A stretch of DNA of 64,000 nucleotides from Parapristionchus giblindavisi. Its lineage: Eukaryota > Nematoda > Chromadorea > Rhabditida > Diplogasteridae. Shown piece by piece: positions 11,601 to 21,375 of the stretch. A model generated the notes under the pieces. It was not told the origin of the DNA. It was given only the letters and a program-made list of their open reading frames with translations, and ran no database searches. How positions within the stretch are numbered: the first letter of the stretch is position 1; every line of letters begins with the position of its first letter. Both the position numbers and the translations under genes were made by a program. The stretch is taken from contig CALSFV010000266.1 in the NCBI GenBank assembly GCA_943737045.1, positions 186,001 through 250,000 on the forward strand. The letters are read 5' to 3'.

Positions 11601-14600
11601 AGCCAGCGGTCGGTGGAGGCGCTCACGGCCTACGTGCAGAAGCAGCTCGATTCGGGCGTGCAAGAGTACACTGACGCCGCCCAGCTGAAGGAGAAAATCG
11701 ATGTAAGAATTTCGATCAAACATACATGGGCGCCGACATAGGGGTGCCCCTGTAAATTTTTGGAATGACCCAGTAAAAAATGACGTTTAGTTAAAATTTT
11801 TGAAAAAAAGTCAAGGCCTCTTGTAATAGTAACCATTTTTCGCTCGGATGCCCCTGTAGAATCGAGCTCCAGGTATTATAGAATTACAAAAGTTTTGCAT
11901 ACATCGCGCAAATGCCGAATATAGTAAACTTCTCCACCGTTGAGAAAAACGCACTCCAAAATTTTCGCCTTATTTCGGGAGGTTTTTCCGAACGTTTTGT
12001 AAATGCATATAATTTTATTTTTGCTGAAAGGCCAATTAAATGACGAGAAGACGCCATAAAAATCGATGAAATAAGAGAAAATGGTATGTTGCGCGAAGAA
12101 GTGGGCGGAGTCTGAGTATTGCGCGGCAAATAGCGGAATTTGTATTGTTCGGACAGTTTTAATTCTGCAATACCCCGCCCGTATGATTTAAATTTTGGCA
12201 CGGTGCCAAACATTTAAATTCTATCATATTATTCTCTTTTCAGCCCAAGAAGCGCAATGTGGTCGGCGCGTTCGCGGTGCAGTCCGGAGCCGAGTTTGAC
12301 AACTTTAAGAAGGTGTGCACATTGCAAGCTTGAGAGCATAGGCTAACCGGCACTATTTCAGAACGGGGTACCAGTCCAAAATAATAGTATAATTGCCTAG
12401 TATAAACACCATTTCCTTTGTGTTAATTTCATTTTTCATGTCCTTTTGGACTTGCCCGGTGTACTGGTCCCTTGTTCTGAGGTAGTGCCGGCTAACCTAG
12501 AAAATAAAAGATGAAAGATCAATCCGGTTTTTCGAATCTATGCACCTGTGGTCTGTGGTGCGATATGTTTTGGGGTGAGGGTTAAAGGAATACCCCATGC
12601 TAATTTTACCCTCCGCATTGGCAATACTCTCTCGCAAACAAAGAAAGCGAGAGAGTGTGGCCAGAGCGGAGAGTTTCAAATTAGCTTGGGGTGTGCCTTT
12701 AATGTGGAATACAAACCACACAAATGATCCTGTGAGGCGTAATTTCTATATCCTGTCGTGAAACGCATCTTTCTTGTATATCCTGATCACACGAAGAAAC
12801 CTGGTGCATTCTCGTCTCATGCATGTATTATGTGTCTCGATATATGGTTTGGAGCAGTGTTCCATTGTTGAAGCTCAGTATTAAGCCACATAACGTTGTA
12901 GATAAGACCTTACTTCTTAGAGAGAATAATAGTACAACCGGTACAGAAGGAAGAAATTTCTACGAAATATGATGATGCGAAACTACACGTAATTGTGCGC
13001 TTTTCATACTGCAGAAATTCACTAGGTCAACTAGTCTGTGCGCGGGGTCAGGCTAATGACTTGAACTGGATTAAAATTAATGATATTAATAGATATACAA
13101 GAATAAGTATGCATGCACTTTAAATGTATATTTTAAAATAAATAAGTTATTTGTTTTTTAAAATAAATAAGTTTTTACATGTCAATTTTACCCAGTACCT
13201 CTGCAGATCTCCGCCATTCTGCGTGAAGACTGCGTCTTCCATCAGGGTCCGCCGGCCGCCGGCGCCCCCGCCATGTCCATCCAGTTCCACGGACAGAATG
13301 TGCGCATTTCTTGTTTGTTTATTTATTTATCATACATCGCGAAGATGTTTCCAGTAAAAAAAACGATATAAGTGAAGAAGATTTTCACAAGGAAATAAAA
13401 TGGGGGGGGGGGATAGACAATGGGAACTAATAGACAATTAATTATTTATTTTATTATTCATTTAAAATATAATGAGCAATCCATCAAATATTTCTTCTCA
13501 ATATTCATTATTTATATATCAAAAGGTACACTGTAAATGGTACACATGATAAGATACAATCAGACAGGGATAAGATACTGTACTAGACAATTATCGATTA
13601 TTCCGCCAAAATGAATATTTAGTTTCACCCAATCGTGAAATTTTAATCACTATTGATTAATTACAATAATAGTCTTATCTTAGAATAAATTAATTAAATT
13701 ACGATTTCAGGCCGCAGCCGCCGTCCCCTACCCGCAGGATATGGCCAACTTTGATCAGTTGAAGTGAGTGTGGTGCGCGTGGTGCGCCAAGTGAGACGAC
13801 GTATCCTAATTTCGCTGATTTGCAGGGCCTGGCTGACGGACAAGTGTGTGCCGGTCGTGCGCGAGATCACCTTTGAGAATGCCGAGGTACGGTATAGGGA
13901 ATACTACGTGGTGTAGCTGTTGGGAAACGTCGCCTTGGATGTTCACCACCGTACTTGCTTTCAGGAGCTGACTGAAGAAGGACTGCCCTTCCTCATCCTC
14001 TTCAAGCACCCTGACGATCAGGAGAGCACCAAGGTTTTCACCGACGCAGTCATCAAGGAGCTGCCCGACCAGAAGAGTACGGTAGTTTGCTGATGATGGG
14101 CTGGGTTACAGTAGTTTCAGAAGAGTACGGTAGTTTGCTGATGATGGGCTGGGTTACTATAGTTTCGGAAAAGTGTGGTTGTTGGGATTACAGTAAGAGG
14201 CGATGGGCCTTCACTTTATTTCAAAATTTTCACCAAACCGTCATTTTTGCATGGGGCATCCCACAGATTTTCCAAAGGCAATAATTTTACAGGGGGCACC
14301 CCCCATGTCGGTGTCCATGTATGATACGTACAATAGTAGCGAAGTAGTTGCCTACCTATGTACAGCACTGGCCAGAATTATAGTGTATTTTGTTTGTTCC
14401 TGAAATATTTTATCCGCGGATCTAGGAAACGTCATACATAGTCGGATATATCATTCTCTATCAATGATTACGGTAGCCTATCGTCATCATAGGTCGAAAA
14501 GTATGTTACAAAGTACCTGCCTTGACCGGATTTTGAGCTAAATTTGCCAAAAATCGAAAAACCTGCCCGCATTTTGAAAACCGATAACCTAGCTATTCGA

Positions 14601-16107
14601 CCTATCATTATCGTATTTCCATTCAGCTGCCATCAACTGTCTGGTGGCTGACGGCAAACGCTTTGCCCACCCACTCCATCATCTCGGCAAGGCCGAAAAG
14701 GTATACGGTAGTTTTCAGATCCATTTAAATCTCGCGCTAATTTCACAAAATCATCCACTTTTCTTGTCAGGACCTGCCCGTGATCGCCATCGACTCGTTC
14801 CGTCACATGTACCTGTTCGAGGGCGTTAATGCGCTGAGGTACGGTAGTTTTGAGATTGTTTATGATTACGGTAATTATGATGTTCTGGATGACGGTTACT
14901 GTATGGACACTACTATTTACTTGTAGTTTCTAGTTCTAGTTTCTAGTTGGTTAACTTCTAGTTAAATATGCTATCATGGAATGTGATCTTTTTAATTTCC
15001 CAAAGTATTATACAACGTGGTGCATTCTCGTTTCACCTTGTTCGTTAGTGCACTCGAGAATTGTCCAGACTGCTGATTCTTTGAGCAATCTTTTGAAAAA
15101 TAAAGACTATTATATTAAGAATAAGTAAAATGTACCGCAGCTTGTTAGTAAAGATGGTTGGTAATTTGTAATAGAGGGCTCATAGGTCGAATAGCTAGGT
15201 TATCGGTTTTCAAAATCCGGTCATGTTTTTTTTTCGATTTTTGTGAAATTTTGGCTCAAAATCTGGTCCGGCTTGGTACTTTTTAACATACTTTTCGACT
15301 TACGAGAGGGCTGACTGTGTTCGGCCTATGATCGTTTGGATCATACATTTTCATACTTTCATAATGTGAGGCTCGAACCCACTATACAAGTCTCATTTTT
15401 ATGCGAAAGATTACAATTTAATCGGAGCATAGCAAGGTGCATTCTCGCTTCATCGTTTCATCTTTTCTCATCATTAGTGCACTCGAGAATTTCTCGTACT
15501 GATTCTTTAAAATCATTTGGATATTTATCTGCTGCTCATTCAATCTTGATATAAAATAATAAATAATATTAATATTATTAATAATAATAATAATAAATAC
15601 AATAGTAATAATAATTCATTGTCTACCTTCCAGCCAGCCGGGCAAGCTCCGCCAATTCGTGCTCGATCTCCACAGTGGGAAGCTGCATCGGGAGTTCCAT
15701 CACGGACCCGATCATCCTGTCGTCCAGACCCAGGTCCGTTTATTTCCAAGACCAGTGAATAGTCTGTCCCGGAATGTTCGGGATAGGCATTCATCATTTA
15801 CATCAGTGTTGTGCGGAAAAATTCGAAGAAAAGTTAAACAATGTTTTCTCGAAAACATCAATGCACTATATTATACTACAAGATTTGTTACTTAAACACA
15901 ATGAGGGTTATGATGATAGCCACTGGCGACTTGTAGTGATGGTGCGTACGACGTTTTCCAAATTGGTGTGTAGTGCTACCGTAATCCGTCGACCCGTTAC
16001 AGGTGGATCCGAACGGTGTCCCCGAGACCGAGCCTCCTCCATCCGTCTTTGACAAGCTCAAGCCATCGCACACCCGCTACAGTATCCTCAGAAAGGAGGA
16101 GTTGTAA
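8668..16107 (+). CDS. ERP44: ERp44-type ER thioredoxin-domain protein, 15 exons, 395 aa
   Basis: Exons: 8668-8706, 9629-9704, 10424-10521, 10865-10916, 11279-11363, 11600-11702, 12244-12312, 13207-13299, 13711-13763, 13826-13886, 13965-14076, 14627-14700, 14771-14838, 15634-15733, 16003-16107. All junctions are GT/AG and phases agree; the exons sum to 1,188 nt. The product has a signal peptide (about residues 1-24). Its first thioredoxin domain carries FYADWCRFSQQ with the ERp44 hallmark CRFS (Cys53), and a cis-Pro region SKYPTLKLFRNG. Later come REITFENAEELTEEGLPFL and AIDSFRHMY, a His-rich tail LHREFHHGPD, and C-terminal KEEL, a KDEL-type retrieval signal. Vertebrate ERp44 (406 aa) retains unassembled or unretrieved clients such as Ero1 and immunoglobulin M through mixed disulfides, cycling between ER and early Golgi. 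I infer the same role here. Introns hold many MITEs. The start is the only ATG after the trans-splice acceptor that gives a signal peptide. Confidence 0.95.
9145..9336 (-). mobile_element. CATACATTTTC-family MITE in ERp44 intron 1
   Basis: Ends CATACATTGCCATACCCTCG and CGAGGGTACCGAAAATGTATG, with GACCCACTATATAAGG inside. GTACGTGA lies immediately left of it and recurs one base past the right end. Reads inverted relative to the copy at 10,026. Confidence 0.75.
10026..10217 (+). mobile_element. CATACATTTTC-family MITE in ERp44 intron 2
   Basis: Starts CATACATTTTCGGTACCCTC and ends GAGGGTATGGCAATGTATG, with two GGGTCAAT blocks inside. Only part of a target duplication (ATTGC) can be seen. Confidence 0.7.
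10605..10860. repeat. Possible LINE 3'-end fragment in ERp44 intron 3
   Basis: TTTATCATACATTGAATAAATGTGACAACA closely resembles the LINE 3' end near 51,636-51,675 (in two shorter shared words: TTATCATACAT and TGTGACAACA). It is followed by about 200 bp of unplaced sequence; the boundary is uncertain. Confidence 0.4.
11378..11539 (+). mobile_element. CATAGGTCGAAAAG-family MITE with 8-bp TSD
   Basis: Terminal repeats CATAGGTCGAAAAGTA and ATTCGACCTATG, with internal direct copies of CAAAAATCGAAAAACCTGACC. Flanked on both sides by ACCGTACC. Lies in ERp44 intron 5, starting 14 bp after the splice donor. Confidence 0.85.
11721..11875 (+). mobile_element. CATACATGGGCG-family MITE, right end eroded
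   Basis: Starts CATACATGGGCGCCGACATA and carries the repeated (C)CCCTGTA modules and GAATCGAGCTCCAGG, but lacks the right CCATGTATG end seen in other copies. Confidence 0.65.
12349..12489 (+). mobile_element. 141-bp hAT-like MITE with perfect 8-bp TSD
   Basis: Begins GGCACTATTTCAGAACGGGG and ends GTTCTGAGGTAGTGCC; flanked by GGCTAACC at 12,341-12,348 and 12,490-12,497. Same family and same length as 43,852-43,992. An 8-bp duplication with short inverted ends is typical of hAT elements. Confidence 0.9.
12584..12700. repeat. Short inverted-repeat element, AAAGG...CCTTT family
   Basis: Ends AAAGGAATACCCCATGCTAA and TTAGCTTGGGGTGTGCCTTT are near-complements, with GCGAGAGAGTG inside. A sister copy lies at 19,123-19,244. 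Confidence 0.65.
14205..14323 (-). mobile_element. CATACATGGGCG-family MITE, partial
   Basis: Right part only: ACAGGGGGCACCCCCCATG and the end GGTGTCCATGTATG are present; the left end with GAGCTCGATTCTACAG is missing. In ERp44 intron 11. Confidence 0.6.
14488..14606 (+). mobile_element. CATAGGTCGAAAAG-family MITE
   Basis: CATAGGTCGAAAAGTATGTT at the left and GCTATTCGACCTATC at the right, with CTGACC/TTGACCGGATTTTGA modules. No clear target duplication. In ERp44 intron 11, ending 20 bp before the next exon. Confidence 0.7.
15181..15304 (-). mobile_element. CATAGGTCG-family MITE with 8-bp TSD
   Basis: Left end CATAGGTCGAATAGCTAGGT, right end ATACTTTTCGACTTACG, flanked on both sides by AGAGGGCT. 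Inverted relative to the copy at 11,378. In ERp44 intron 13. Confidence 0.8.
15342..15430. mobile_element. CATACATTTTC-family half element
   Basis: CATACATTTTCATACTTTCA followed by CGAACCCACTATACAAG and GCGAAAGATTACAATTTAA matches the left half of the family; no right end. Confidence 0.5.
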
Positions 16108-16376
16108 ACGTCGCCGCACCATGTGCACCACTACACCACACCACACTAAATCTTTTGACTGCTGCCCCTCCATCTCTTTCCTTCTTCATTGTCTCCTCAA
16201 TTACCGTATCCCGTCCTGCCCATCTATTTATTTCGTTAATTATTGTATACAATACTATATTCCACCGTAGAGCAAGGGTTTAATGTTCTTCTTATTCTCG
16301 TCTCTACTCCATCATATACATAAGAGATGACGATCAATAGGAGAACTCCCGTGTATTCTATCTGCCAAACCCCCTT
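16108..16376. other. ERp44 3' flank
   Basis: Presumed 3' UTR after the TAA. No canonical AATAAA is seen here; the first good AATAAA downstream is at 17,391, so the true 3' end is unresolved. Confidence 0.4.
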
Positions 16377-16583
16377 CTCTGGTGTTTCAAAGCTTAAAAT
16401 CTACTTTAAGCACATCATTGACTTGAAGTTTACTTTAAGTCTACTTCAAGTGAAAAAACATTTGACGTTATGCATTACAGTATACACACTGCTTGAAGTA
16501 GGCTTACGTCTAAGTTGAAGTAGACTTGCAAGTTTACTAAAAGTGAAAATGATAAGTACACTTTAAATCTTGAAATACCAGAG
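16377..16583. mobile_element. CTCTGGTATTTC-family MITE
   Basis: Left CTCTGGTGTTTCAAAGCTTA and right CTTGAAATACCAGAG are inverted ends; internal (C/A)TACTT(T/C)AAG words repeat. About 207 bp, no ORF. Related to 818-989. Confidence 0.7.
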
Positions 16584-18400
16584 TCGGTCCCGTATTTAGA
16601 CCTGATTGCTACCCAAATACCTTACCGCGTATTAGTATTCTTTCGTCTACGCAATCAATCAAAAAATGCCAATACTTTAATCATTACCAATATCGATTAC
16701 TAGTCAGTCTTTTCCATACCTTATTACAGTTTCAACTTTCTGGTCTCTGGGCTCTTTTACATTTATTATTGATTTTTTAAACTCAAAGTCACCATTCTCT
16801 GGTTGTTTCCACAAAAAACTTTATCTAGCCATAGGCTTTATACCGTATACCCTGTATCTTTACCGTATTCGTGTGCTTTACCGTATACCGTACCCCGTTC
16901 CCTCCTCGCTACCGTATCTGAGTGTGCCCTTCCAAACCTTCTTCTTCTGTACCCTATGTGTAAACAGTATTCATCGATGTGTTAAGTTATTGATCTTTTG
17001 AATTATCGATTGTTTTGTGATTTCGGTCTGGCTATGCTATATAAGGTTTCCGCTTCTGGGATATACACGATGTTTCACAAGTACGGTAGTCGTTGATTCA
17101 TAAATTGACTAATGAGTTTGTCTCCGTCAAAGGCTGTAGCTTGTGAAACGTAATGTAAGTCCCTATTGTTAGGCAGCTGATTCCCCCCCCCCCCCACCCT
17201 CTCAAGCATCTGTGAAATGCAAATATGTGTCCAAATCTGAATCTACCGTAGAATATTTGTCGGCTTCTCTTCATCATATGAATCTTTGTAGCTCCCGCAA
17301 ATCGATATATACAGTATATTATATTATATTATTTATTGATTTATTGCTCGCAATTATGTGATTTTTGCCGCCCACCTAGTCTTCGTTTGCAATAAAGTTG
17401 TGTGTTCCGGGATTACGGTAGTCGACGATTCGCTCTAGTGGCGGACTACGGTATGGTTTGCGACCATGACGATGGATACTGTAGTGAGCGGGGGATGTAG
17501 CATCCCTTGGAAAATGTTTTATCACTGATTCTTGCCTTGTGTGCTGGTGCGGGTCACGAGATATTGCTCCCTAATTAGATTGGGTAGTTTGAAGTTACAC
17601 TTTCCTGATTAATCGCTGTTTATTTCTTCTAAAAGGGTAGCAAGTGATGTGATATGGTAGATGCATTTCACGTGCCGGACACGGATGTTGTCTGCCCGCA
17701 AACCCTCTCTGCGGTCAAAGTTTTCTGCAAAACCCAGCGATCCCTCGATAACGATAGAGCAAAGTATGCGAAATGAACGGACCATCATAGCCAAGTGTTG
17801 CGCTCGCATTAATTGTTACATCCGGTTCTTTCTTTTATTGTTAGCCAAAAAGTGGTGTTCTGTGAGAGATCAAGAATATCGATTTTAGTCCAAAAACTTG
17901 TGGCAACGAATTTCCTGTCAAAATCCTATGCCGGTTCGCATATCTCACTAACTCCACTTCGAGTCCAGATCATTTTCTTGTTAGCTCACAAGTCATTGAT
18001 CAATAGTTCATCCAGGTCAGAGGCTTACCGTATACTCTCCCCTTTTATTGATTCATCTTCACGCATAGTGTGCAAATGATAGATTGACCGTATGCCTCAC
18101 TCAATCGATTTTTCCATCCACCACCCTGTCCATCCTTTTGATCTTTGTATTGACGTCATTTGCATAACGTTTCATACTCTTGTTCTCTGTGGTTTATCAC
18201 GCGGGCCATATGCAAACGGCCAATGATAGTGGGAGAGATTGAGTTTGTCTTTGACTTTGCGGAGTGATCTTTGGTAAGATCAAAGATCTTTTTTTTTTAA
18301 ATTTGTTTAGATTTTTTACAAATTAAACTGTTATCGTTTTGAAGTTATTAATATTTCGTGGTTTGCTCTTGTTGTCGTTTGTTGGGAATAATCGTACGTG
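16584..18400. other. Intergenic, scattered TACGGTA/TACCGTA motifs
   Basis: No coding exon recognised. TACCGTAT/TACAGTAT words recur (16,843-16,915, 17,083, 17,416, 17,480). An AATAAA at 17,391 could be the ERp44 polyadenylation signal if the UTR is long. Poly-C run near 17,187. Confidence 0.4.
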
Positions 18401-18960
18401 CATACGTGCTAGTGGAGAGCAGACGCGTTGCTTCTCCCCTCATCCTTGGGGAACCGAGAGATGAGAGATAACGGGGAAGCGAGAGAGTCAGACGGTTAGA
18501 GTCGACGAGAGCGCAGGCGAAAGTGAGAGAGCGACTTGACGAAGGCCAAAGAAGCAGAGCGAGGATAGAGTACGAGGCGAGAGAGCATGGGGAAGTGAGA
18601 GAGTATTAGAGAATGTGAGGCTCTGCAGTAACGAATCTTTCTCTCTACCCCCTCTTGGACTAGGGCGAACGTCCTTTATTCTTATGCTCCCTTTATTTCG
18701 TCTGTGTCTGGACTTTATCGATCGATTCGGTGGTAGATCTGTCCTTGTTTGAGTCGAGCGGTTTACTTTCGATCGAGTCGGGTTCGACAAAAACGTGAGT
18801 AACATTCAGGGAAAGCCGCGAGAGTTAGGGTAGATTGTGAGAGCTAGAGCTAGAGAGACTATATTGACGAGGAAGCTCTGAGAATTGGAGAGTTTAAGGA
18901 GAGTTCAGACAATTAGAGAAACAGAGAGAGGTATTGAGAGTGCAGAGATGGAGATAGCCG
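18401..18960. other. GAGAG-rich (purine-strand) region
   Basis: The + strand is strongly enriched in GAGAGA/GCGAGAG words across about 500 bp, giving artefactual Ser/Leu/Arg-rich ORFs on the other strand. GA-rich tracts are common in metazoan promoters, but no gene start can be assigned. Confidence 0.45.
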
Positions 18961-19122
18961 GTTGTGTTGGTTGGTGAGGAGGACGTATTGAAAGGGGGAA
19001 GGGTTGAGAAGTTGCACATAGAGCGGAGAGATCGAGATACTCAGGCGCACTCGTGTCGGAGATCTGCCCCCAATGTTATCAGCCACTTTGTTCCTCGCCC
19101 CATGCATGGCCATGATGCGATT

Positions 19123-19244
19123 AAAGGCACACCCCGAGATATTTTGAAACTACCCGCTCTGACCTGACTATCTCGCTTTATTTCTTTACGATAGAGCGTT
19201 GCCAGAGCGGTGAGTTTCAAAATAGCTTGAGTCTGCTTTTAAAG
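19123..19244. repeat. AAAGG...CCTTT inverted-repeat element
   Basis: AAAGGCACACCCCGAGATAT at the left and GAGTTTCAAAATAGCTTGAG toward the right match the element at 12,584-12,700. Confidence 0.55.
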
Positions 19245-19448
19245 TGCTACTCCAAACCGAGCTCTCAATTTCGTTGTCGCTAGAACGTATGACAAGAGGT
19301 GCAACTTATCTGGGATGTGCCTTTGAATTTTGATTACTGATCGATTCTTACTTTGACGTCTTGCTGATCATGTCGTGCTACGTGACTAATGCACGCGACC
19401 ACTGAGTTTACAGTGTTTCATAGTTCTGGTCAGCTCGTAGATCTCTAT

Positions 19449-19603
19449 CAATTAATTGTTTACATTATTAATTTATTAAAGTTTACATCTTACAATTTTA
19501 AATCTAATATGCATGTAAACTTATATTTGTACACAGCTTACATGCAGGTTAGATTTAAAATTGTAAGGTGTGAACTTTAATAGATTAATAATTGATTATC
19601 AAT
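19449..19603. repeat. Long hairpin/MITE of about 155 bp
   Basis: TCTTACAATTTTAAATCTAA and ATGCATGTAAAC at the left are answered by TTACATGCAGGTTAGATTTA and AAAATTGTAAGGTGTGAAC at the right, giving a stem of roughly 65 bp around a short loop. Confidence 0.65.
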
Positions 19604-19844
19604 TTGTGACACCGTTGAGTCTTGTTTCACCAACAATATTATCGTTGTCAATAGCTCGTAGTCGCGCTAACTGTTGCAAAGGTACCGTAGTGGATAACTT
19701 TGTTATAATGCTATAGATTGTTTGTCGTTTTTCTCTCTCTGTGCCTGAATGGGCTCTCAAGCTGAGGTGACTCTATAGTAGTCCTGGACTTTTCGCACGT
19801 TTTTTCTAACTTCTGGCAAAAGGGAACTTGGCGCTGGTGTTAGT

Positions 19845-20019
19845 CAAAATTTTCGGCCCTCGTCACAGGATGTTTCATATATTGAGTTGATTTTCGAAAT
19901 ATGTTGAGTAGATTTGGAAAATTCGTTATTTTTCGCTTAAATTGTACTCTTTCGCGAAAAAAAAATGAGCCTTTTATAAGTGGGTCGATTCTCACATTGT
20001 GAGGGTATGAAAATGTATG
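19845..20019 (+). mobile_element. CATACATTTTC-family copy, degenerate left end
   Basis: CAAAATTTTCGGCCCTCGTC at the left, GGGTCGATTCTCACATTGTG and GAAAATGTATG at the right. Confidence 0.6.
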
Positions 20020-20155
20020 TTCAATGACAGGGACAGGGGGTTCTGGTGAACACCTGACCTGCTCTCTGTCTACCTCTGTCTCGTACCATCAGACACCATC
20101 AGGTGGTGTGCCTCCTGCACTTTTGTGAACTTTCATCGGTCCGTCTCACGATTTT

Positions 20156-20333
20156 CATAATGCATTTTCATCCCCTCTAATGTGAGGATCGGCCCACTAT
20201 ATAAGGCGCATTTTTATGCGACAGTTTAGAATTTCAGCGAAAAGATTAGAAAAATACTATAAATCGATCCACCATATTTCGAAAATCGACCCAATATATT
20301 TTTAAAATCCTGCGAGGACGACGAAAATGTATG
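20156..20333 (+). mobile_element. CATACATTTTC-family copy with 8-bp TSD
   Basis: Core from AATGCATTTTCATCCCCTC to GACGACGAAAATGTATG; ATTTTCAT occurs directly on both sides. Only 137 bp from the previous copy. Confidence 0.65.
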
Positions 20334-20982
20334 ATTTTCATCTTGTCTTTGATCACAAATTTCCCACTACTATTGATCGTTGTTCATGCATACTCATAGT
20401 CTAGGTTCCTGTTTGAATTGGAATTTGGACACATTGTGTGAGAGATGGAGAGATACTCCTCTATAATGTGTTTCGTTGAACCTGCCATTATCTAGACGGT
20501 GACCGTTCGTGGGTTTTATTTGTTTTGGCTATTTCTTATATGTGTCAATCGAAATAAGAAAAAGGGAATTATAACTTGTATGATAGGTGAGGTGTTTCGG
20601 ATATGTACTTGGATAGATTGAATTATTAAAAAGAACACGGGGAAGATGATTGAAAATACAGCCAGTTCTAAGTTTAAGCCATTCATTTGCACTATTCATC
20701 GATTCCCCTATTGTATTTACCAGTCTCTGTGACTGTTCGTTAAACATAAACATCTAAGTGGTTATTTGATGCTCTCCGTTCTGAAAACATTCTATCGATT
20801 TGTTTGTCTGCGAGAGAGTATTTCTAGTATGGCATGTAAAATTACTTCGGTTTTCATTTTCATTGATTTAAAACACATTTATCAAGAGTGGACTCTGATG
20901 TGCATGGGGGGAAAAGCTCTTCTTACTTCCAACTGTTCTAGAACATTGACGTTGATTTTTTTTCCGCATATGTCGCATCTTT

Positions 20983-21054
20983 CGATTCCACAATTCTTGA
21001 GTCCGAGAAGATCGACCTCCTCTGATCTTCTCGGACTAAAGAATTGTGGAATCG
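20983..21054. other. 31-bp-stem perfect hairpin
   Basis: Arms 20,983-21,013 and 21,024-21,054 pair at 30 of 31 positions around the 10-base loop GACCTCCTCT. It lies about 260 bp upstream of the COQ1 trans-splice acceptor. It could be a small foldback repeat or a small-RNA precursor; the sequence alone cannot decide. Confidence 0.6.
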
Positions 21055-21305
21055 GAACTAGCTCGGTATGTGCCTATACTTGTTTTTGTCCCCCCTTCTA
21101 TATCTGTTTTCGTTCGTCTTCCTCCCTTCACATTCGTTCTTCATATCTTCTTCATATTCATTTTCATTCAAAGCTCCCTTTGTTCTTGTTCATATGAAAT
21201 AGAGGAATTATTGACGCCTTGTAACATTCTATAACACACCCATTGCAGCCCAAAACCATCCCGTTCTCTCTTATTCAGGAACATAAATGATTTGATTTGA
21301 TTTGG

Positions 21306-21312
21306 TTTGCAG
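21306..21312 (+). other. Probable trans-splice acceptor of the COQ1 gene
   Basis: TTTGCAG, 63 bases before the start codon and with no recognisable upstream exon. Preceded by direct repeats of TTTGATTTGATTTGGTTTG. Confidence 0.5.
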
Positions 21313-21375
21313 GAACAATCAATACGCGTGTCTCTCGACTAGGCCTCATCGGTAGTAGAACATCATCGTCGAGAG

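Noticed and set aside
18488..18805. 105-codon minus-strand ORF rich in Ser/Leu/Arg
   Set aside because: Product of the GAGAG-rich tract.
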